Shown: in pieces, positions 42,915 to 51,259 of the stretch
How the letters are laid out: each line of letters starts with the position of its first letter
How positions within the stretch are numbered: the first letter of the stretch is position 1
Assembly (NCBI GenBank): GCA_019614645.1
Contig: JABWDB010000110.1
Location: 55,437-119,436 of the forward strand
Direction of reading: 5' to 3'
Source of the DNA: Stratiolaelaps scimitus
Lineage: Eukaryota > Arthropoda > Arachnida > Mesostigmata > Laelapidae
DNA: 64,000 nt
Notes under the pieces: model-generated
The model's input: only the letters and a program-made list of their open reading frames with translations
Databases searched by the model: none
Told to the model about the DNA's origin: nothing
Made by a program: the position numbers and the translations under genes

Positions 42915-43220
42915 TCACGTCTGCCCTGTGTTACGAGGCCAATCTCCGCACGCAACGGTGGCACGTCCGCCGCAGTCTGCAAGCCGCCTAGAGTACTCCG
43001 AGCGTCGCATAACCAAACTTCGATGCATAGGCGAGTACAGTTGAGTCTCCTCATCAGATGTGGCCTTGTTACCACAGGCGGTGGTGGTGTGATGGTCACT
43101 TGGTCCCGATTGCTTAGATTCCCTCACACATAAAGGATCTGCAAGATAATCTTGAAGCTCGTGATCGGCTTGCTGCCGAGCCAGGTCCATGAAGGTCATG
43201 TTGCCCCTGGCTAGGCACAC
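42915..43220 (-). pseudogene. Rep-4 frame with conserved peptide, D2
   Basis: This 101-codon minus-strand frame is the longest version of the Rep-4 peptide (DLARQQADHELQDYLADP, then KQSGPSDHHTTTACGNKAT, then RRLADCGGRATVACGDWPRN). The D1 copy is cut short by an indel. It has no recognised domain. It may be part of a decayed element protein. Confidence 0.35.
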
Positions 43221-44977
43221 AGGAAAACTCGAGACTATCCCACTCGTGGTTCACTGCTTACCTGTTTATTGATGCGTCTAAGTGATGCACTAGGTGGATC
43301 ACCTCGTCGCTTTCTCAATAGTGACTGGGAAAATATGTCTCATGCTGCTGCTACGGATAAGGCAGTGTGGTAAACATTGTGCTGCCGTTGTTTCGTTTTG
43401 TATGAATAATGAAGCCAAGCAATAGAAATGATTTTTATTATAATATAGTTCTATTATTCAAATAACGCTATAATATCACATCGTTCTTGTATATTGAATA
43501 CATTTCAACAGATCAAAAGAAATATTGCCTGTCATTCAAAGCCCGCGCGTATTTAGATTTCCTTACCGCTCACTGAATAACCGTCAGGTGATGAGCCTTC
43601 AAAACAAGAACTCCAAGTCGGTGATGGTGCCATTGATTGGAGTGAAGATCCTGACCCTGATAAAGACAAATACGAGAATCATGGTAGATATCATTCGCGT
43701 TGCCAATGCAGGTGCCAGGTGAAGTCACAGTGATGACAGTAAGTCTAATGACATTAGTCTCCACATAGAGAGTGAGAGACACGAGAGAAAATCCTCCACG
43801 GACAGACGGAGCTGTAATAGGCAGCTCTAACGGACAATAAGAAATACGAATCCTTCTCTCGACTTTGAGGGAATTGCAGCTACCTAAAGATAGGATATAG
43901 AGAAAGCTTTGAAACCTCGGCCTTGTCAGGAATTATCGTGAGCGGGTGTTAGATGATGGCAGCAACGATCTCATGCAGCGGCAGCAACGATCTCATGCAG
44001 CAGCGCAATCAACGCCATCAGGCCGACTCGCTGAGATCTCAGTATACGCAAGCGTAGGTTGACGACTCCTACTTTTCTTCAAAAAACCTCCACCAGGGGC
44101 TTCGAGGGACGTTGAATGACCCCAGGCCAGGCGGCAATATTCTCCACATCGTCGTTCCTTAATACTTTCCACGGACTGGTCAAGCATTTATTTGCTTTCT
44201 TGTATGTCCGAATACGAGCTTGACAGGCGTTCCATGAAGCGCCACAAACCCCCCAGGTAACTCGGCGGGTAACGCTGTGTCGAGCCCAACCTTAGCGAGA
44301 TACGCTTCCTGGAGCACCTGCCTAAGAACCATTACAAAAGGCGTACCCAGCGATTATAAAAGGTGAAACACGTTGCGAATGCAATAGGACCGCGAGTACA
44401 ATACAAAAAAATGCTGTTGACCTGAGAATGTTGTTGGCTTACTGTATAAATACAAGCCCCTATAGATGCAAGCCCCTGACACATCATGTGTCTGGCTCAA
44501 ATCTTTCGAATGTATACATGTTACCACCGAAATCACCAAAAAGGCGCCTCGGTTTTGTTATTTATTAATTTATTATTAATTCTATTTAATTTTATTTTAA
44601 GAATCTATGCCGCACTGTGGTGATAATAAATCCCAAGCAAACAAATAAATACAAGCTCTCATTACTCACTGGTTAATGCTGTGTCGGTAAAAAAAGGCGA
44701 TCTGTAACAAAGAAGACTACGTTCCAAGCATCGATTGCGAATAAGTGGACGTGACTAATGATAAATGCCACAGCGGCATCAACGCTATAGAGAGACTCAT
44801 ATTGCAGGATCTGTACTAAAGCATTAGCCAACGGACTAGATCCTCTCGTGTGAGCCGCTATCTAAGAGGAACCCACTTCCAATCTTAGTACCCTCAAGGT
44901 TACATACATCAACGTGCCCAGCTACTGGCGCCTACTGCGGCGACGGTGGCACTTTCTAATTTAGGGAATACAATATT

Positions 44978-45424
44978 TTAGTGAGCCCCGTGGCAGCCTT
45001 CGCACACCATCTGCTCTCTATATCGCAGATGTCCTCCGGGACGTTCGTACCAACACGACGTTCCCTCCTGGGAAGCGCGGCTGGCGTTCGCCTGGGTGGT
45101 CTTGCAGATGCCGGACAAAAGATACACTACCAGCTCCTTCCCGACTGTGGTTCGGAGGAACCTGGCTGCCAGAGAGCTTCGCGCATCGTGTCGCAAAAAG
45201 TCCTCCAAACATTGGAGAATGCATCGTGTAAATCGGTCCGATGACAATCTAGGGTCGCGATGAAAAAAAAGACAGTTGTTGTCAATGCTTCTGCTGTTGT
45301 TGTTGTTGCTACTGCTGTTGTTGTTCTTGTTGTTGTTGTTGCCGCCGACACTATTATTGCTGTCCACTCTTCTTGGACTAGAAAAACTTCGCGACAGCTC
45401 AGACGCTGCGGGTAACAAATACAT
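44978..45424 (-). CDS. Unrecognised 148-codon frame with Asn-rich tract, D2
   Basis: The frame reads from the minus strand with an Asn/Ser-rich run encoded by a CAA/AAC-type microsatellite (45283-45343), then CILQCLEDFLRHDARSSLAA and LRTTVGKELVVYLLSGICKT. The D1 paralogue (about 28045-28320) has lost about 140 bp in the middle, and its frame is broken. No domain is recognised. It could be a low-complexity coding exon or just a repeat-borne open stretch. Confidence 0.3.
   Translation of the reverse strand: MYLLPAASELSRSFSSPRRVDSNNSVGGNNNNKNNNSSSNNNNSRSIDNNCLFFHRDPRLSSDRFTRCILQCLEDFLRHDARSSLAARFLRTTVGKELVVYLLSGICKTTQANASRASQEGTSCWYERPGGHLRYREQMVCEGCHGAH
45283..45343. repeat. TTG/CTG trinucleotide microsatellite
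   Basis: This is an imperfect run of TGT-type triplets over about 60 bp. The D1 paralogue retains only a few triplets. Confidence 0.9.
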
Positions 45425-45693
45425 CGCGCACTCCTTCCAGTGAGGATGTGGCGGTGGTAACGGCGGCGTCGTTCGATTTCAACTTCCCGATGACGGCAGT
45501 CGGCCCGCGACGAAAGCCAAGGTGGTCCTCGTTCTGCTATTGTGCTCAGTCGGTGCTAGTCCTCAATGATGAGGCTGGATACATATTTGTTTCATTCGCT
45601 TTTGACATAAATATCGACAGATACAACTCGAGAAACCCACACGTGCTCACATTCATAAACGCACACACACAGACAGAGATGTGTAGCGGCATA

Positions 45694-46093
45694 TGACGGA
45701 AATATATGTGATATATTTTGTGATTTTATATTCCTGATTGACCTGTCGTATAGTGGTTTTGCTTAGCGCTTTAGTGAGATAACCGTTACCTAGATGGAGG
45801 ACACGTTTCTACGGACTCTTTTGCCGTGATTCGGGAGTTTTTCTTATTGAGTGGTTTCGAGTTTACGTAGTGGTTCGGCGCCCACATTTATTTCCGGGTG
45901 TTTACATATTTCTGTATCCGGGAACAGACACTTCAATTGTTTTGTATTTCTCTGTCTCTACTGCCTGCTTACGGTAGGAGAGGGAGTCAGCACCAGCTCT
46001 TTATGGAGCCAAATTTACAATAGGAGTTACCTTTTTATGTCCGCTGTTATAATAAAAATTTACATATCATTATTTTTTATCCAATTCTCAACA
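45694..46093. mobile_element. Solo LTR (400 bp) with 5-bp target duplication
   Basis: The insert begins TGACGG and ends CAACA, that is TG...CA, and is flanked by GCATA on both sides (45689-45693 and 46094-46098). D1/B and A paralogues read straight through GCATAGATGG. An AATAAA signal is present near 46052-46057. No internal element sequence is present, so this is a solo LTR, presumably left by recombination between two LTRs. It is not related by eye to the Gypsy relics of the window. The orientation is probably plus, because of the AATAAA position. Confidence 0.9.
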
Positions 46094-46140
46094 GCATAGA
46101 TGGAGGAGGACGAACTGAAGATGAACGATATTGAGGCATA

Positions 46141-46930
46141 GAGAGTTTACATTCATTTCGCCTCAATCGCCGGATCCCCTACTCATTCGCTGCCACAAGG
46201 TATCACTGACCACCCCTCCCATGTATACTCGCTATCATGGCGTCTCACATGTTCACTGTTCCGTTTTCGAGGAGCGAATATTTCGTCGCTCTGTCGTGGT
46301 GTTCGTCTTTTGACGCCAACATACTGAGGGGGAGAGCCCTGCCACGTTTGTGAAGACGCCAACGGGAAGACGGGCGGACGCTGTACAAGACTGAGAAGAG
46401 AAATCGCACCGTCAACAAATGATGGCATAGTGTAACTGTGTAACGTGACACGACAGCACGGCCATCGCGACGGTGGCGTATTCGGCATAAGTTGATTTCA
46501 CAGCTTGACAGAGTTAGTTAGGTGTTTTTTTTATATTTAGTATAAAAACGACTGACCCTACTCCCACCAGGAGAGATCAGATCCTAAGGCTCATTGACTC
46601 ATCCGGTCTACATTCTACAGCTGAGTAAAATGCATTTAACATAATGCCGTTGATCCACCGTGGGGTAGAGGCACGCTATAACAGAGGTCAATATCACCGC
46701 CCCTGTAGCGATATCGCACTGCTGATGTAAGCAACAAATTTGCCAAGCTAATAAATAGAACAACTCCATGTTAATTCCTTACTGCATAAGGTTATATTCA
46801 GCTCGCACTTTACCGCGTTACTCAAGCCATTTATGGTAAATGATGGGCTACCCGTGTAGCGCTTTGCGACGGCCTTAACAATCAATAATGTCGACATCGC
46901 CTTGTAGCCGTTAACTTGAACAATCAAACA
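46141..46930 (+). repeat. Rep-6 module, diverged copy
   Basis: It continues the Rep-6 order after the LTR: the GATCCCCTACTCA region, CGTGGTGTTCGTC, GGTGGCGTATTCGGCATAAG. It then jumps at about 46515 to the TATATTTAGTATA block and runs to about 46930. It is more diverged than A is from B. Confidence 0.65.
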
Positions 46931-47183
46931 TCAAACAACCAAACGAAATCACTTCCCTGCTTCTTTGCAAAATCTGATGATTTCCGAAAAAAATGATTTC
47001 CGATTTTGACTTGTTTTCTTCATCGAGGTTGAAGAAATTATTTTTCTCTTCTTCACTAAGTCGGCACACTCTATAGCGCAGTCTCATGATCTGAAGCTTT
47101 TTGGCTAATTGAAAACCGAATGCGACAGACATGAAAACCGCCAACAGCATCGTGTCCCTTCCCTCTCCCGATGTCATATTCAT
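46911..47183 (-). CDS. Unrecognised 90-codon frame
   Basis: The minus-strand frame contains FQLAKKLQIMRLRYRVCRLS and EEEKNNFFNLDEENKSK. The composition (charged, Lys/Glu-rich) looks more protein-like than most frames here, and I find no second copy in the window. It is flanked by Rep-6 and Rep-1 pieces. A possible acceptor (AAAAGCTTCAG) precedes the IMRLRYR part. No family is recognised; it could be chance. Confidence 0.2.
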   Translation of the reverse strand: MNMTSGEGRDTMLLAVFMSVAFGFQLAKKLQIMRLRYRVCRLSEEEKNNFFNLDEENKSKSEIIFFGNHQILQRSREVISFGCLMFDCSS

Positions 47184-47359
47184 TGTGGCAAGTTTACTGT
47201 GGTACGGTGGCTAAAGCGGTCACAGTGGCTGAAGCAGCTTCAGCGACAACGGAAACCCTAACATAATAACAGGCAATATCTCTTTTCATCGAAATATATT
47301 CAATATCGAAAACGATGTGATCGGTGCAAGGCGAAGTGCAAGGCGCTAGTGAACAGCGC

Positions 47360-47420
47360 AAGGTTAAGAACTGAGGCCTGTCAGATAGGGGAACACCTGG
47401 GGGTCAGCCCGAAAAACAGT
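47360..47420 (+). mobile_element. Rep-5 poly(A) retroposon, short copy
   Basis: Only the last 60 bp of the retroposon are present, ending in a short A-run. AGTGAACAGCG (47348-47358) on the left and AGTGAACACCG (47421-47431) on the right form an 11-bp target duplication with one mismatch. Confidence 0.8.
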
Positions 47421-47605
47421 AGTGAACACCGCATAATTAAAAAAAAACACTTTGTATCGGAAATTCGTACCATATTCGCACCGATGTAAAAATATGTTGC
47501 GAATCTCCGATACAAATTCGCACCATATGTTTACATCCTTGGAGGGAAATATAGCCCTGCCTACATAGACTGAAATAGAAACAAGCCCGATTATGAAAAA
47601 AAGTC

Positions 47606-47935
47606 CTGACGAGGCCGACTGGATGAGATTCCAACATACGCAGGCGTACACTGGCCGCCCCTACTAATCCTTCGAAAATACCCACCAAAGGCTTTGATGG
47701 ACGTTTAACTCTCAGGCAATATCCTCCTGGACTAGGTAGTTCTGCTCCTCAGCGTACTTTCGTACTTTCGAAGAACATGCTCTCCAGGATCGCATGACAC
47801 GCTAAGCACTTGAGCGATATTTCCTGGGAGTTAAACGTGCATCAAAGCCTCTGGTGGCTGTTTTTTGAAGGATTAGTAGGGGTGCCCAGCGTACGTATGT
47901 TGGGATCTCATCCAGTCGGCCTGATGACGTTAATC
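47606..47935. repeat. Inverted repeat with arms of about 105 bp
   Basis: The left arm 47606-47712 is the reverse complement of the right arm about 47831-47935, with a spacer of about 118 bp. Both are the GAAGGATTAGTAGGGG block of the Rep-1 upstream part. They differ at perhaps 15 percent of positions, so the two copies were not recently made from one another. Confidence 0.85.
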
Positions 47936-48240
47936 TGCTGCATGAGGTCGCTGCTGCCATCAACCAATGGCCGCTCACGATAATCCCTGACAAGCTTGAG
48001 GGTCCAAAGGCTCTCTCCAGGTTTCCTATTCTCCGTTAGAGGTGTATGTTAAACCCTCATTCTAAGCTGATTTTTTTCTCGTATATCTCACTCTCCATGT
48101 GGGAATTAACACCCTAAGAAGATGCCGTGCCATTATTGGCACCTGCAGTGGCAACACCGTATGGTTATCGTTTTTCTCTTCATCAGGATCTTCACTTCAA
48201 TCAATAGCACCATCACCGCCATCAGCCGCCGTGTCTAATC
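47936..48240 (+). repeat. Rep-1 upstream part
   Basis: This contains the CTGCATGAGGTCGCTGCTGC block and the CTCCATGTGGGAATTAAC block that leads into Rep-1 at 48240. No frame is open for long. Confidence 0.65.
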
Positions 48241-48441
48241 AACATATTCACTGGTCACAGTAACATTATCCACTACCATTGAGACAGGCAGATTGGGTTG
48301 CTAACCAGCTGTCAACTTCAATGGCACAAACACACATTATATTAAATTGACGTACAATATCATTCAGATGTAATTCCTATAACATAGTCTTCGGCGATAT
48401 TCTTCGGATTTGTTGATTTGAAGAAGTATCAACAGGCGGTT

Positions 48442-48497
48442 CCTCACTCAGCGGTAAAAGACCCTCGTACTTGGGTTTCTTTTACCGCTGAGTGAGG
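48442..48497. repeat. 19-bp perfect inverted repeat from local inversion
   Basis: The arms 48442-48460 and 48479-48497 pair perfectly. Ordinary Rep-1 reads TCAGCGGTAA...GAAACCCAA once. Here the same words follow in reverse complement before the normal sequence resumes at GGGGTTGAAT. Confidence 0.95.
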
Positions 48498-48684
48498 GGG
48501 GGTTGAATCACAGGTAAAATCTCTTTGAATCTGCTTTCACTCAAAAGCAAAATTTATTCAATATCCAGAAACGATGTGATGGGAACCGGGTAATAGTAAT
48601 ATTATACGTGGTAATTAATAGGGCTAACAATGCTATCTGATAAATATATAAACGTTTGATTATAGAAAAAATAAATTATAGATT

Positions 48685-48940
48685 CTGTTCCACCTGTTTT
48701 CCCCCCTTGCCTTTGAGACCCTGGGCGGGCACGGCCCTCTCACTGCGAACTTCCTCGAGGGGGTCTACCATAAGTTGATCCGCGCCACCGGGGGCAAGCG
48801 CGCCGGCTCTTTCCTCCTGCAGCGCCTGTCCCTCGCTGTGCAGAGAGGCAATGCCATCGCCTTCCTCGGGACATTGTCGTCCTCCCCCCCACCCCCACCC
48901 CCATAATCCCTAGAAATTCCGACCTATTGTAACGTTTAAT
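48685..48940 (+). mobile_element. Endonuclease-type non-LTR tail insertion with 14-bp target duplication
   Basis: ATAAATTATAGATT flanks the insert perfectly on both sides (48671-48684 and 48941-48954). The insert encodes the polymerase tail (GRARPLTANFLEG-like, then HKLIRATGGKRAGSFLLQ and LAVQRGNAIAFLGTL), followed by a CCCCCACCCCCA-rich tail and TAGAAATTCC. The 5-prime end is truncated. Confidence 0.95.
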
Positions 48941-48976
48941 ATAAATTATAGATTAATTATAATTTTAAATATGACT

Positions 48977-49048
48977 GTTTTTTGTTTTTTTTTCGAGCTC
49001 ACCCTCAGCTGTTCCCCTATCTGATAGGGCTCCGCTCTTAACCTTAAT
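48977..49048 (-). mobile_element. Rep-5 poly(A) retroposon with 14-bp target duplication
   Basis: TTTTAAATATGACT is found at 48963-48976 and 49049-49062. The T-tract at 48978-48993 is the poly(A) end on the minus strand. The copy is truncated after GGTTAAG. Confidence 0.9.
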
Positions 49049-49069
49049 TTTTAAATATGACTAGCTGAT

Positions 49070-49990
49070 AATCTATTGAAACGTACAATAATTAAGAATT
49101 ATTTCTAGGGATTATTTGGGGCGGGGGGATTAGTTAGGGACCGGGGCCGAGTTGCAGAAGGAAAGATCCTGCGCGCTTGTCCCCAGTGGCGCGAATCAGT
49201 CTATGGAAGACCCCTTCGAGGAAGTTTGCAGTGAGGAGGCCATGCCCGCCTAAAATTTCGAAAGCAAGGGGGGAAAAAAGTGGGTTGCTTGGGGTACGGC
49301 GTACTTCCTTAGCTTGGCCCGCTCCGCAAGCGGTGTTCACTTTGTCTTAATAAACTTGCCACCCACAATGTCGTGGCTGGTCAACAAAAAAAAAGCGGTG
49401 TACACTGAGGATGCCGAGGCCACCGAAGCGCACCGGGACTGTAGCCTGCGACACCGCTGCCGGCCGAAGCTGGAGGTTCAGGATCGTCGTCAGGGCGTCC
49501 AGCACCACGTCGTCATAGGAGTGAAGGGTTGAGGCCTCAGTGACGGCCGAGCTTGTTCTAAGCAAGTGCTGCATGCGCGCCGTCGAGAAACAGGACCGAA
49601 GGACGAAGAGCCCCTGGTGAGCCGCCAACAGGGGCAGTCGGTCAAGCATCACAGCAGTCCTCTCGAGGCAACGGTCTAATCGTGGCCGGATAGCCTCGTC
49701 CGTAAGAGTGGAGCCGACGAGCTCAAGGGACGACCTCGGAGTGAGACGGGACCCTAAGAGCAAGCGGTAGAGGTCGGGCTGCGGGCCCAAAGAGAAGACC
49801 TCGCACTTCACGTGGTTGAGGGCAAGACCGCTGGGCCCCTCGTAGTCGAGTACTCGCTGAACGTCGGAGGCAACGGTCCCCGGATCGCTCGCCAACGTTC
49901 CGTCATCCATGAAGAGGGCTGGGCCCAGCGAGTTCCCCTGCTGGACCCCACACTCGAGCTAATGAAAGGGTTGTCCATAATCAGATGGGA
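49070..49990 (-). pseudogene. Endonuclease-type non-LTR polymerase fragment with tail
   Basis: On the minus strand, VQQGNSLGPALF is followed by MDDGTLASDPGTVASDVQRV (the palm motif with the two catalytic Asp residues), then the downstream part ending VPVRFGGLGILSVHRF (open frame 49347-49910). The endonuclease-like part is missing. After a short unrelated join near 49340, the C-terminal tail (FEILGGHGLLTANF, ATGDKRAGSF, 49134-49340) and the 3-prime non-coding tail follow. Compared with 50966-51259, 57 bp (19 codons) just before MDDGTL are deleted in frame. In the family these sit between the LGPALF and YMDDGTL motifs. Confidence 0.85.
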
Positions 49991-50300
49991 AGGACAACGA
50001 CAAATTTGTAATGTAGTTTATAAATTAGTCATGAACTCTGACTCGCCGCCATATTGCCCTATTTGAAATTATAATCTTTCTATCATAATTCTCTATCATT
50101 CATGAAAACGCGAAAGAAATACATTTTCCTCAACGGGAATCACAATGTGTACCACACTGCCTTATCCGTTCCAGCAATTCACCTGTTACAAACGGACAGA
50201 ACTATTTGTGTACTATCGTTTCTGTAATTATATATAAAGGAGTCTCTTTAGAGCAGCATTCAGCGATGTCGTAATCAAGCAGTCGTTGCTGTGAAAACAA

Positions 50301-50525
50301 CAAGGTGATCGATAGGCCTGTGAGCGGTTCTCAACCGTGTGCACTGTCAGCAGGAACTGAACTTCATGATCTCGAGGAAAAAGATTATCTGTAGGTGCTT
50401 AATCTGTGTGATGATGGCCACATGCGACTACCACACCGCCGCCGCATGTGGCCTCTGAGGATCAACAGTACTAGCCTAAGCACCAGAAACAAAGCATGTT
50501 TCATAACGGACTGCGGCCTCGGATC
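50301..50525 (+). repeat. Rep-4 piece
   Basis: This holds the GTGCACTGTCAGCAGGAAC landmark and the CACACCGCCGCCGCATGTGG landmark. Frames are broken. Confidence 0.6.
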
Positions 50526-50529
50526 GTAT

Positions 50530-50721
50530 AGACAACGGCCACGGGATTCCCACTGTTCAAGAAATTCGCTAGTGGGAATTCCGTGGCCAAACTCGCAGGC
50601 GAAAGAGACTCCACCAGTCAGTGTTAGACAACGGCCACGGAATTCCCACTGTTCAAGAAATCCGCTAGTGGGAATTCCGTGGCCAAACTCGCAGGCGAAA
50701 GAGACTCCACCAGTCAGTGTT
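50530..50721. repeat. 96-bp tandem duplication, each unit with an 18-bp inverted repeat
   Basis: Units start at 50530 and 50626. Each contains GGCCACGG(G/A)ATTCCCACT facing AGTGGGAATTCCGTGGCC (50537-50554 with 50571-50588, and 50633-50650 with 50667-50684). The second unit pairs perfectly; the first has one mismatch. Confidence 0.95.
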
Positions 50722-50965
50722 CGACCCTCCAGTTGGCACTCGAGTTGGCGCTCGCATCTCGATTTGCTCGAGTTCAACATAGGGTAAACCATGTAAAACA
50801 CGAGCAAATCGAGTACATCATCAGTGAACTGCGGCTGTACCCCTGAGACACGAGCAAATCGAGAAATTTGCGGGGGCAAAAGAATTTGCGGGGGCACGTA
50901 AGCAAGTACTACTACCTGGCGACTACAGATCGGGAGATGGACCAAATCAATCGAGGGAACTTCAC
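50722..50965. other. Short mosaic with repeated AGCAAATCGAG motif
   Basis: GAGCAAATCGA(G/T) occurs at about 50801, 50852 and 52260. The TTTGCGGGGGCA motif occurs at 50868, 50884 and 51477. The GTGAACTGCGGCTGTACCCC block is shared with 52285. No gene is seen. Confidence 0.55.
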
Positions 50966-51259
50966 TGTGAGCAAGCGGTAGAGGTCGGGCTGCGGGCCCA
51001 AAGAGAAGACCTCGCACTTCACGTGGTTGAGGGCAAGACCGCTGGGCCCCTCGTAGTCGAGTACTCGCTGAACGTCGGAGGCAACGGTCCCTGGATCGCT
51101 CGCCAACGTTCCGTCATCCATGTACCACAGCCGCAGGCGAGCCTGGAGGGACGCAGCGAGGGGCCGGAGGGCCAGGCAGAAGAGGGCTGGGCCCAGGGAG
51201 TTTCCCTGCTGGACCCCACACTCGAGCTAATGACAGGGTTGTCCATAATCAGATGGGAA
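50966..51259 (-). pseudogene. Endonuclease-type non-LTR polymerase fragment, palm motif
   Basis: The minus strand carries VQQGNSLGPALFCLALRPLA followed by LWYMDDGTLASDPGTVASD and VLDYEGPSGLALNHVKCEVF, which is a complete, in-frame stretch around the catalytic (Y/M)DD box. It breaks off after RLL at 50966. The 5-prime boundary (CCTTCCCATCTGATTATGG at 51240-51259) is the same as in the 49070-49990 copy. Confidence 0.9.

Larger units (their letters stand above)
42850..46140 (+). repeat. Segmental duplication, block D2
   Basis: This is the paralogue of D1 with its own deletions in the Rep-1 part and two additions: the trinucleotide-rich segment at about 45170-45345 and the solo LTR at 45694-46093. 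43955-44000 holds a short direct duplication of GGCAGCAACGATCTCATGCA. Confidence 0.85.
48240..50300 (+). repeat. Rep-1 copy with three nested retroposon insertions
   Basis: The Rep-1 landmarks are spread over 48240-48684, 48955-48976, 49049-49069 and 49991-50300. They are separated by a LINE tail, a Rep-5 copy and a longer LINE fragment. The last piece has the GCCGCCATATTGCCC block and ends with the TATATATAAAGGAGTCTC box (about 50230). Confidence 0.85.
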
